Assembly: GCA_023700825.1 (NCBI GenBank)
Contig: JAMPYE010000033.1
Location: 1-16,044, forward strand
From: Thermoanaerobaculia bacterium
GTDB taxonomy: Bacteria; Acidobacteriota; Thermoanaerobaculia; Gp7-AA8
Reading direction: 5' to 3'
Length of the DNA stretch: 16,044 nucleotides
Each line of letters starts with the position of its first letter. The first letter of the stretch is position 1. The position numbers and the translations under genes are program-made. Shown here piece by piece: positions 8,553-14,841 of the stretch. Below the pieces are notes generated by a model that did not search any database, was not told the origin of the DNA, and saw only the letters and a program-made list of their open reading frames with translations.

Positions 8553-10412
8553 TCAATAGACCGGTTTCTGCCGATAGACAGGGATCGAGATCAGCAGCCA
8601 CGTCCCGACCGCCAGCAGGATCGCGACGACTCGAACTGTGTGGCGTATCAGGATCGCGGGCGTCGCGATCGGCACCAGGCTCCCGACGAAGACCGCGATC
8701 GCCAGGAAAAGAAGGAACGAGAAGACCGCGATGAGCCCTTTCGTGGTCGAGCCGTCCATGATCTGGCCGGAACCGGGGAAGAACGTCGCGAGGACCTTCT
8801 TCAGGCGGACCTGTCCGTTCTGGTATTTCTGTACCTCGTTGATCTTCGCCTGCTTGGTGTCGAGCGAGACACCGTCGCGCTTGAGGTAGATGTGGATGCA
8901 CTGGGTGCAGTAGGTCGCGCTCTCTCGCGCCGACTTGCAGCGGTAGCAGAAGGTCCGGCCGCACTTCATGCAGCTGCCGGCGAGTCCCTTCTTCTTCCGG
9001 TTCCACCAGAGCACCGGCCCGGCGATGATGCCGATCAGGCTCGCGGTGGTCATCGGGTTCAGGAAGCTCTGCAGCGGGTCGAACTGCGCGTAGTTTCCGA
9101 ACAGCTCTCGCGCCAGTCCCTTCTCGACGAGCCTCTCCGAAAGCGCCCAGGCTTCGTCGACGGGAAGCGTGTACATCACGATCTTCATCGACGGAGGATT
9201 GGCGATGAGCTTCTGCACCCGGTTGCGGTCGCGCTTGCGCGCCTCCTCGAGCATCTGGCCCTGTCGCGCGTAATCGTAAAGCTCGCCCGACGCCGCGGCG
9301 ATGTTGAAGTACGCGATGGCGAGCGCGGGAGTGGCCTGGATCGCCCGCTCGTAGTTGGTGACCGCGGAGCGGAACTCGTTGTGGAGGAAATCGAGGTTGC
9401 CCAGGTTGACGTGCGCGCCGCCCAGCTTCGGGTCGAGCTTGATCGCCTCCCGGTAGTGAACCGAGGCCTGCTGCTCGTCGCCGATCTGGAACTCCAGCCC
9501 GCCGAGGAGCAGCTGCAGCTTCGCTTCGCCAGGGACGGTCGCGACGAGCTCGCGCATCCGGCGGACGTTTTCGGGATGGTAGATCGCAAGTTCCGCCGAC
9601 GTTGCGGCGCGCACCACAGGGGAGCTCGAGCCGACGACGCGATAGACCGACCAGTCGAGCGCGACCGGGATCAGCGACATGAGCACGAGCAGGACGACGA
9701 TCGCGATGCGCTCGCTCACCGATGCGTAGGCAAAGAAGATGACGTACCAGAAAACGAGAATCCAAGTCGGTCCCAGCCAGAGAAAGAGCGGCAGCACCAG
9801 TGCCGCGAGCGCCAGCACGGAGGCGGTCGTCGAGCTCAGACCCCACTTCTCGGTGAACATCTCTCGGAAGTCGTGCGCGGCGGGACGCGAGTGACGGGAG
9901 AACAGGGCGACTCCGAGCAGGCCCGCAGTGCCGAGGATCGCGATCGCGAGCACGGTCACGAGATCCGCGCGCGTCATCGCGCGCGCCGTCGGCTCTGCGA
10001 ACGACTTCGCGATCCCTCCGGTCAGTGCCTTGACGGCACCTCCCCAGTCGGATCGGTCGAAGGCAAGGTCCGCGATGGCGAACGCGACGGAAGGATCCTT
10101 CGGGTCGAGCTTCTGCGCCGCTGCGGCCGCCCAGTCGATCGCCTGCTTGTTCGTCGGCTGGGTGTGGTGGATCTGCCGCGCGAGGGACGCCGCGGACTGC
10201 GCATAAAGCGGGAACCGGCTGATGCCGAGGTTTCTGCCGAGCTCCAGCAGCTGGTCGAGCTTCTGCTGGGCGAGTTGAATGTCGCCTGTGTCGAGCGCCG
10301 CGGTCGCCTGCGGCCAGACGTCCGCGGGCGCGAGCTGCTGCGCCGGGGCGCTCGCCGCGAGGAGCGAGAACAACGCGACGGCGAGAAGCCTTCGACCCGT
10401 GACAGCCGTCAT
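8553..10412 (-). CDS. Polytopic membrane protein with TPR repeats and a six-cysteine zinc-ribbon cluster
   Basis: A 619-residue protein that I cannot name. Residues 1-25 look like a signal peptide or N-terminal anchor (RRLLAVALFSLLAASAPAQQ). An extracytoplasmic alpha-helical, TPR-like region follows (30-140), then four hydrophobic helices (about 151-171, 196-214, 216-231, 236-254). Next is a second TPR region (295-395, with KLQLLLGGLEFQIGD and AHVNLGNLDFLHNEF), a helix (454-470) and basic NRKKKG. A six-cysteine cluster follows, C481/C484, C489/C492 and C502/C505 (CxxC-x4-CxxC-x9-CxxC), probably binding zinc. Last are FFPGSGQIMDGSTTKG, similar to TM2/DUF5683-type proteins, and two C-terminal helices. 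Its ATG overlaps the stop of the DUF1844 gene (ATGA), so translation is coupled. A scaffold or sensor of the envelope is possible but is only inference. Confidence 0.8.
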   Translation of the reverse strand: MTAVTGRRLLAVALFSLLAASAPAQQLAPADVWPQATAALDTGDIQLAQQKLDQLLELGRNLGISRFPLYAQSAASLARQIHHTQPTNKQAIDWAAAAAQKLDPKDPSVAFAIADLAFDRSDWGGAVKALTGGIAKSFAEPTARAMTRADLVTVLAIAILGTAGLLGVALFSRHSRPAAHDFREMFTEKWGLSSTTASVLALAALVLPLFLWLGPTWILVFWYVIFFAYASVSERIAIVVLLVLMSLIPVALDWSVYRVVGSSSPVVRAATSAELAIYHPENVRRMRELVATVPGEAKLQLLLGGLEFQIGDEQQASVHYREAIKLDPKLGGAHVNLGNLDFLHNEFRSAVTNYERAIQATPALAIAYFNIAAASGELYDYARQGQMLEEARKRDRNRVQKLIANPPSMKIVMYTLPVDEAWALSERLVEKGLARELFGNYAQFDPLQSFLNPMTTASLIGIIAGPVLWWNRKKKGLAGSCMKCGRTFCYRCKSARESATYCTQCIHIYLKRDGVSLDTKQAKINEVQKYQNGQVRLKKVLATFFPGSGQIMDGSTTKGLIAVFSFLLFLAIAVFVGSLVPIATPAILIRHTVRVVAILLAVGTWLLISIPVYRQKPVY

Positions 10413-10831
10413 ACCTTGAGGCCCTTGGTGACTTTCATGTAGAGCATCTTCGCTTCGCCGAGGAGCTTCTTGAGCGATTCGGACTCCTCCGCCGAGAGGC
10501 TTCCCGCGGTCTTCTCCGCGAGAACCTCCGTGACGTCGATCATCTGACGTGCCGCTTCTTTCCCTTGAGGGTGTCCGCGCCCTGCAAGCTCGAGCGCATT
10601 GTAGACGTTTGCGTCCAGCAGCTGCAGCAGCATGATGAATCGCCGGTCGGTTTCCACCTCCGGCGGCTCGCTCGCAGCGGGTGCCGGCTGAGGCGGTTCG
10701 TGCTCCAGCACGGTCGCCGGGTCGACCGGGGTCACCCTGTTCCGATACTCGTCACGGATGTCGCCTTCCGCCGTGAAGATCCGCTTGTCGGTGACTCTGA
10801 TCGGCTCAGGTGATTTCTTCTCCGTCGGCAA
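10409..10831 (-). CDS. DUF1844 family protein
   Basis: A small soluble protein with a variable, Pro/Glu-rich N-terminal half and a C-terminal helical DUF1844-like domain (DRRFIMLLQLLDANVYNALEL, then a segment ending EAKMLYMKVTKGL). The stretch IRVTDKRIFTAEGDIRDEYR is typical of acidobacterial DUF1844 proteins. The function of the family is unknown. Start choice: the TTG at 10831 has GGGGAGG five nt upstream and gives 140 residues. A GTG at 10870 would give 153 residues but has no Shine-Dalgarno sequence. It is the first gene of the three-gene operon and shares ATGA with the TPR/zinc-ribbon gene. This tight coupling suggests the products act together. Confidence 0.75.
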   Translation of the reverse strand: MPTEKKSPEPIRVTDKRIFTAEGDIRDEYRNRVTPVDPATVLEHEPPQPAPAASEPPEVETDRRFIMLLQLLDANVYNALELAGRGHPQGKEAARQMIDVTEVLAEKTAGSLSAEESESLKKLLGEAKMLYMKVTKGLKV

Positions 10832-10932
10832 ACCGGCCTCCCCACTCTGCTCCGCCCCGCAGTTCTTCACTGATGTCGCGTGGTATCAATGAGTTGGTCG
10901 GGAATCTTATCACCGCGTAAGGGAGGTTTCCA

Positions 10933-10938
10933 TATGAT
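10933..10938 (+). promoter_or_regulatory. Possible -10 box upstream of the GT4 gene
   Basis: TATGAT lies 24 nt before the glycosyltransferase start and matches the sigma-70 -10 consensus at five of six bases. TTATCA (10907-10912) could be a poor -35 but lies 20 nt away. It is in the divergent spacer between the DUF1844 operon and the glycosyltransferase gene. The call is weak. Confidence 0.25.
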
Positions 10939-10962
10939 GGTCCCAGGAGACGAGCGCGAGCG

Positions 10963-12081
10963 ATGCGTGTGTTCCAGATCCTCGAGAAGAGCCGGTTCGA
11001 CACCGGCTCGGTCCATCAGATGTTCCAGGCCGCGGCCGGACTGCACGATCGTGCGCACGAAGTGACGATCCTGAGCCGGTACGATTCCTCGCTCGAGGGC
11101 CGCGCGCGCACGGCCGGAATCGACTTCGTCCCCCTTCCGTTCGCGAGCGACGCCGACCTGCGAACGATTCGCGCCATCGCGCGGCTCGTTCGCGAGAAGC
11201 GCCCGGACGTCATCCACGTCCACAAGGGGCGCTCCCACACTCTCGCGCTGCTCGCGACGTGGCGGCGCCCGGTCGGCGCCTTCGTCGTGAACCGAGGCGT
11301 GTCGTTTCCGCTCACGATCTGGAACCGGCATAAATACAGAACCTCGCGCGTCGACCGCATCGTTACCGTCTGCGAGCAGATTCGCGGCGTCATCGTCGAG
11401 AGCGGACGCGTTCCGCGGGAGAAAGTCGAGGTCGTCTACGCGGGAACGGACGTGGAGCTGTTCGATCCCGCGCGGTGGGACCGCCGTGACTTCCGGGCGG
11501 AGAAGGCGATTCCCGCGGACGATTTCGTCTACATGCAGGTCGGGATTCGAGACTGGAAAGGCTGGAGAGAAGTCGTCGATTCGTTTTCGGACGTCGCGGC
11601 CCGCGGCGCGGGTGTCCGCCTGGTGCTCGTCGCGTACAAGAGCGAAGACGACCGCAGGGCGATCGAGAGTCACGCGAGCGATCGTGGCGTCGGCGGGCTC
11701 GTGACCGCGGTCGAGCCCCGTGACGACATGGCGCGCGTGCTTGCCTCGGCCGACTGCGTCGTCGACGCGTCGTGGGGAGGCACCGGGATCACCGGGACGA
11801 TTCGCGAGGCGATGGCGCTCGCGAAGCCGGTGGTCGCGACCGACTGCGGAGGTAATCGCGAACTGGTCGCGTCGCCCGAAGTCGGCTGGCTCGTCGCGCC
11901 GCGCGACCGGGCCGCGCTTTCCTCGGCGATGTTCGCCGTGCTCGACGATCGCGCTGCAGCTGCTGCCGCGGGGCGCGCGGCGCGAAGTCGCGTCGTCGAG
12001 GGATTCTCGAAGTCGATCCGCATCGACAAGCTCGAGCGGCTTTATCGATCGATTCTCGAAGGCAAGGGCAGGGCAGGCTAG
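10963..12081 (+). CDS. GT4-family (GT-B fold) glycosyltransferase
   Basis: A 372-residue GT-B glycosyltransferase, probably family 4, which transfers a sugar from a nucleotide-sugar donor in cell-envelope or exopolysaccharide synthesis. The N-terminal acceptor domain has MRVFQILEKSRFDTGSVHQM and DVIHVHKGRSHTLAL. The linker has VYAGTDVELFDP (158-169), the family's usual 'NGVD...F.P' position. The C-terminal donor domain has VYMQVGIRDWKGWREVVDSF and REAMALAKPVVATDCGGNRELV (281-302). The EX7E motif is altered: Glu282 is present, but the residue eight before it is Thr274 where Glu is usual. The start is the ATG at 10963. AGGAGA (10945-10950) is 12 nt upstream, rather far. It stands alone, divergent from the DUF1844 operon. 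Donor and acceptor are unknown. Confidence 0.88.
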   Translation: MRVFQILEKSRFDTGSVHQMFQAAAGLHDRAHEVTILSRYDSSLEGRARTAGIDFVPLPFASDADLRTIRAIARLVREKRPDVIHVHKGRSHTLALLATWRRPVGAFVVNRGVSFPLTIWNRHKYRTSRVDRIVTVCEQIRGVIVESGRVPREKVEVVYAGTDVELFDPARWDRRDFRAEKAIPADDFVYMQVGIRDWKGWREVVDSFSDVAARGAGVRLVLVAYKSEDDRRAIESHASDRGVGGLVTAVEPRDDMARVLASADCVVDASWGGTGITGTIREAMALAKPVVATDCGGNRELVASPEVGWLVAPRDRAALSSAMFAVLDDRAAAAAAGRAARSRVVEGFSKSIRIDKLERLYRSILEGKGRAG

Positions 12082-12128
12082 CGGCGAGTGTTCAGGCGTA
12101 AGAGCTGCTTCCGTCCGCGCCACCTGAG

Positions 12129-12247
12129 AACCGAAATGTCGAATGCAGAATGAGGAATGAAGAGTTGAGAACGGAGGCAGTGCGGGAGAGCTGAACCGGG
12201 TTCATTCTCCATTCCTAATTCTGCATTCGACATGCTTCATTTCGGTT
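12129..12247. repeat. Interrupted palindrome made of GAATGNN heptads (MITE-like intergenic element)
   Basis: Nested inverted repeats span 119 bp. AACCGAAATG (12129-12138) pairs with 12238-12247. The 16-mer at 12136-12151 pairs perfectly with 12218-12233. AGGAATG (12153-12159) pairs with 12210-12216. Inside the left arm are three tandem heptads GAATGCA, GAATGAG, GAATGAA (12141-12161). The right arm has four on the opposite strand (12201-12228: GAATGCA, GAATTAG, GAATGGA, GAATGAA). The middle (12162-12200) is unrelated. The element lies between two convergent genes and may end transcription from both sides. It looks like a dispersed repeat or non-autonomous element. No transposase or clear target duplication is visible. 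Confidence 0.7.
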
Positions 12248-12296
12248 TCCGTCGTCAACGACGGACGGCGGTTTCGACGAAGGCCTGCGCTCGTCC

Positions 12297-13235
12297 TCAC
12301 CCCAGCGCGACCACGTGCTCCTCCACGCTCGTCGTCAGCCCCTCGGGGTCGTATCCGCCTTCCAGCAGGGAGAGAACGCGTCCCCCGCAGTTTCGCTCCG
12401 CCGCGGCGACGACCATGCGCGTCATCAGGCCGAAGGCCTGCTCGCTCACGCGCATACCGCCGAGCGGATCGCGCCGGTGCGCGTCGAATCCCGCCGAGAT
12501 CAGGATCGCGTCCGGGCGATAGTCGTCGATGGCGGGCACGATCGACGACTCGATCGCGTCGATGTAGGCGGTCTCGCCGGTGCCTCCGGAGAGCGGGATG
12601 TTCTTCGTCAGCCCGCGCCCCTTCCCGAAGCCGATCTCGTGCGCGGCGCCTGTCCCGGGGTAGAACGGAAACCGGTGGATCGACGCGTAATAGACGTCGC
12701 CGCGGTCCTCGAAGATCGATTGCGTTCCATTGCCATGATGCACGTCCCAGTCGAGGATGAAGACGCGCTCGATGCCGGGAAGCTCGCGCAGCCGTTCGGC
12801 GACGCACGCGATCGTGTTGAAGAAGCAGAATCCCATCGCCTCTTCCCGGTCCGCGTGGTGGCCCGGTGGGCGCGCGACGACGAATGCGCGCTTCGCCTCG
12901 CCCTTCTCCCAGATCTCTTCGGCGGCAGTCAGCGAAGACGCCACCGCGGTGCAGGCGGCCGCGTAGCTCTGGCGCGAGATCGGATTGTCGTGGGAGTGGA
13001 ACATCTTGAAGCCGTCGCTGCAGGCGGCCGAGAGCTGAAGCGCGTAATTGCGCGAGTGGACCTTCGCGATGATCCGGTCGGTCTCGATCGTCTTCGAGAG
13101 CGAGGTCGTGACCGAAGCCTCGAATCCCGCGCGCCGGACTCCCTCCAACGCGGCGTCGAGCCGGCCGGCGTTTTCCGGATAGCCCGGAGGGGTCTCGTGC
13201 GCCCGGAAGAGCGGGTTCGTGTGAATGCGGAGCAT
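12297..13235 (-). CDS. Histone deacetylase family protein (AcuC/HDAC-like amidohydrolase)
   Basis: A 312-residue zinc-dependent deacetylase of the HDAC/AcuC/acetylpolyamine-amidohydrolase superfamily. All catalytic motifs are intact: RPPGHH (122-127, general-base His pair), LDWDVHHGNGT (161-171, zinc ligands Asp164 and His166), FYPGTG (191-196), SAGFDAHRRDPLGG (247-260, zinc ligand Asp251) and LEGGY (291-295, transition-state Tyr295). Bacterial members remove acetyl groups from small amines or from lysines of metabolic enzymes such as acetyl-CoA synthetase. The substrate here is not predictable, since no acs or acuA gene is near. The start is the ATG at 13233-13235, giving MLRIHTNPLFRAHETPPGYPE, where the H-x-P-E opening is family-typical. 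No Shine-Dalgarno sequence is evident. It is divergent from the flippase gene by 66 bp. Confidence 0.93.
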   Translation of the reverse strand: MLRIHTNPLFRAHETPPGYPENAGRLDAALEGVRRAGFEASVTTSLSKTIETDRIIAKVHSRNYALQLSAACSDGFKMFHSHDNPISRQSYAAACTAVASSLTAAEEIWEKGEAKRAFVVARPPGHHADREEAMGFCFFNTIACVAERLRELPGIERVFILDWDVHHGNGTQSIFEDRGDVYYASIHRFPFYPGTGAAHEIGFGKGRGLTKNIPLSGGTGETAYIDAIESSIVPAIDDYRPDAILISAGFDAHRRDPLGGMRVSEQAFGLMTRMVVAAAERNCGGRVLSLLEGGYDPEGLTTSVEEHVVALG

Positions 13236-13301
13236 GGGGGAGTCGGGGAAGAACCGTGCGCTCGTGGCGCCGGACGCTATTTATGGTACAAGAGCGCGGT
13301 C

Positions 13302-14318
13302 TTGAAGCGAACTGTGCGGATTGCCGCCGTCATGCTCGCGATGGTCGTGTTGCTGGCCCTGTTCTTCCGGAACAGCGACCCCGGCGAGGTAATGCGACTG
13401 ATCGCGTCGATCGATCCTGTCTGGATCACGATCGCCTTCGCCGTGAACCTCCTCGCGCTGTTCTCCCGCTCGGAGCGCTGGCGGACGCTGCTGCAGCCCG
13501 CCTCTCCTCCGGCCTACTACCCGACCTTCCTGTCGGTCACGGTCGGCTACATGTCGTCGTCGCTGCTTCCGGTGAGGGCGGGCGACGTGATCCGCGCTGC
13601 GCTCATGAAACGGCAGACGGGGGCACGATTCTCCTCGAGCATCGCGACGGTGCTGACCGAGCGGGTGCTCGATCTCATCTCGATTCTCGGGATGCTCTGC
13701 TGGTTCGTTTTCGCGTCGACGACCGATGCCGCGTTCTCGGCCGAACAGCGCCTGCTCCTGCGGAGCGTAGGGCTCGTGTCGGGCTCGATCCTCGCCGCGA
13801 TGCTCTTCTTCGTCGTGGGCATCCTCTTCGCGACGGCCTCGATCCGCCGTCTGCACGTTCGCCTCGGTGATTTCCTGCCGCACCGCTTTCGCGACCCCTG
13901 GATGCACTTTTTCGACACGTTCACCTCGTCGTTCCGGATCGCGGCGGAGCACCCGGCGGCGTTCGTGAAGGTCATCGTGCTCACCATCGTGACGTGGGCG
14001 TGCCTTGCGTCGCAGTTCTGGTTCACGGCGCGCGCGATGGCGCACGACCTTCCCTTTCTGTCGAGCTTCCTGATGACCGGGGTGACGATCGTCGGGCTGA
14101 TGATCCCCACGCCCGGAGGCGTGGGCGGATTCCACAAAGCCTGCCAGGTCGCGCTCATGCAGTTCTACGCCTTCGGAATCGACGACTCGGTCGCTCTCGC
14201 CGTCGTCTTCCACATCGTCGGAACGGCCCCGGTCGTCGTCATCGGGCTCGCGCTCGTCGCGCGCGAGGGGCTGACGTGGGGGCAGCTGTCGAAGATTGGT
14301 GAAACGCGGGAAGAGTGA
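13302..14318 (+). CDS. UPF0104 / lysylphosphatidylglycerol synthase TM-region flippase-like protein
   Basis: A 338-residue polytopic inner-membrane protein. Around eight hydrophobic helices are visible (for example 8-23, 41-55, 124-141, 158-178, 222-241, 253-269, 296-320). Family motifs are SSLLPVRAGDVIRA (86-99), TVLTERVLDL (116-125) and the loop IPTPGGVGGFH (268-278), characteristic of the LPG synthase TM/AglD-like family (UPF0104). That family is thought to move or flip lipids or lipid-linked sugars. No cytosolic aminoacyl-transfer (MprF C-terminal) domain is present, so it is not a full MprF. I start it at TTG 13302, which gives a basic LKRTVR before the first helix. The ATG at 13332 would cut into that helix. 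The start is uncertain because no strong Shine-Dalgarno sequence exists. nrdR follows after 24 nt. The much longer frame open from 12315 only shadows the HDAC gene. Confidence 0.85.
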   Translation: MKRTVRIAAVMLAMVVLLALFFRNSDPGEVMRLIASIDPVWITIAFAVNLLALFSRSERWRTLLQPASPPAYYPTFLSVTVGYMSSSLLPVRAGDVIRAALMKRQTGARFSSSIATVLTERVLDLISILGMLCWFVFASTTDAAFSAEQRLLLRSVGLVSGSILAAMLFFVVGILFATASIRRLHVRLGDFLPHRFRDPWMHFFDTFTSSFRIAAEHPAAFVKVIVLTIVTWACLASQFWFTARAMAHDLPFLSSFLMTGVTIVGLMIPTPGGVGGFHKACQVALMQFYAFGIDDSVALAVVFHIVGTAPVVVIGLALVAREGLTWGQLSKIGETREE

Positions 14319-14342
14319 TACATATCGCGCGGAATCACAGCG

Positions 14343-14801
14343 ATGCGCTGCCCCTTCTGTGGCAATACCGAAGACCGGGTCGTCGACTCGCGGGAGAGTC
14401 GCGAGGGTGACGTCATCCGCCGCCGGCGGGAGTGCGTCTCCTGCGAGCGGCGATTCACCAGCTACGAGAAGATCGAGCTCGAGCCGTTCCAGGTCGTCAA
14501 GCGGGACCAGCGCCGCGAGCCGTACGAACGAGAGAAGATGATGGGAGGCCTTCGGATCGCCTGCCGGAAGCGGCCGATCTCCGAGGAGACGCTCCTTCGG
14601 GTGGCCGATTCGATCGAGGCCGAGATGCAGGAGTCGGGGGAGCGGGAAATCTCGAGCCGCGAGTTGGGGAACATGGTGATGCGCCGGCTGCGCGATCTCG
14701 ACTCGGTTGCCTACATCCGGTTCGCATCGGTCTACCGCCGTTTCGAGGACCTCGAGGAATTCGTCCACGAGCTGAGCCAATTGAAGGACGAGACCCGCTG
14801 A
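14343..14801 (+). CDS. nrdR: Transcriptional repressor NrdR
   Basis: A 152-residue NrdR, the ATP/dATP-sensing repressor of ribonucleotide reductase genes. It begins MRCPFCGNTEDRVVDSR, the near-invariant NrdR opening. The N-terminal zinc ribbon uses C3, C6, C31 and C34 (CPFC and CVSC), and RRRRECVSCERRFTSYE follows the usual pattern. The ATP-cone domain occupies about 46-136, ending with DSVAYIRFASVYRRFEDLEEF. The length is typical (about 150-160). NrdR normally binds paired NrdR boxes upstream of nrd operons. No nrd gene is in this window. It is 24 nt behind the flippase gene and 40 nt ahead of lon in the same direction, so the three are probably cotranscribed. Confidence 0.97.
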   Translation: MRCPFCGNTEDRVVDSRESREGDVIRRRRECVSCERRFTSYEKIELEPFQVVKRDQRREPYEREKMMGGLRIACRKRPISEETLLRVADSIEAEMQESGEREISSRELGNMVMRRLRDLDSVAYIRFASVYRRFEDLEEFVHELSQLKDETR

Positions 14802-14841
14802 GCCCCGCTACCGGGAGAGACGCATCCCACGAGAGGACAGA

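Noticed and set aside
7090..10442. Long + strand frames opposite the DUF4388 and TPR genes
   Set aside because: They contain no recognisable domain and are Arg/Asp/Glu-rich. The minus-strand frames have signal peptides, TM helices and motifs with operon spacing.
12202..12807. Small minus-strand frame ending in KHVECRIRNGE
   Set aside because: It is out of frame with the HDAC gene. The ending is simply translated heptad repeat from the palindrome.
12315..13301. N-terminal extension of the flippase frame through the HDAC gene
   Set aside because: It is antisense to a catalytically complete HDAC. The true protein begins where basic residues precede the first TM helix at 13302.
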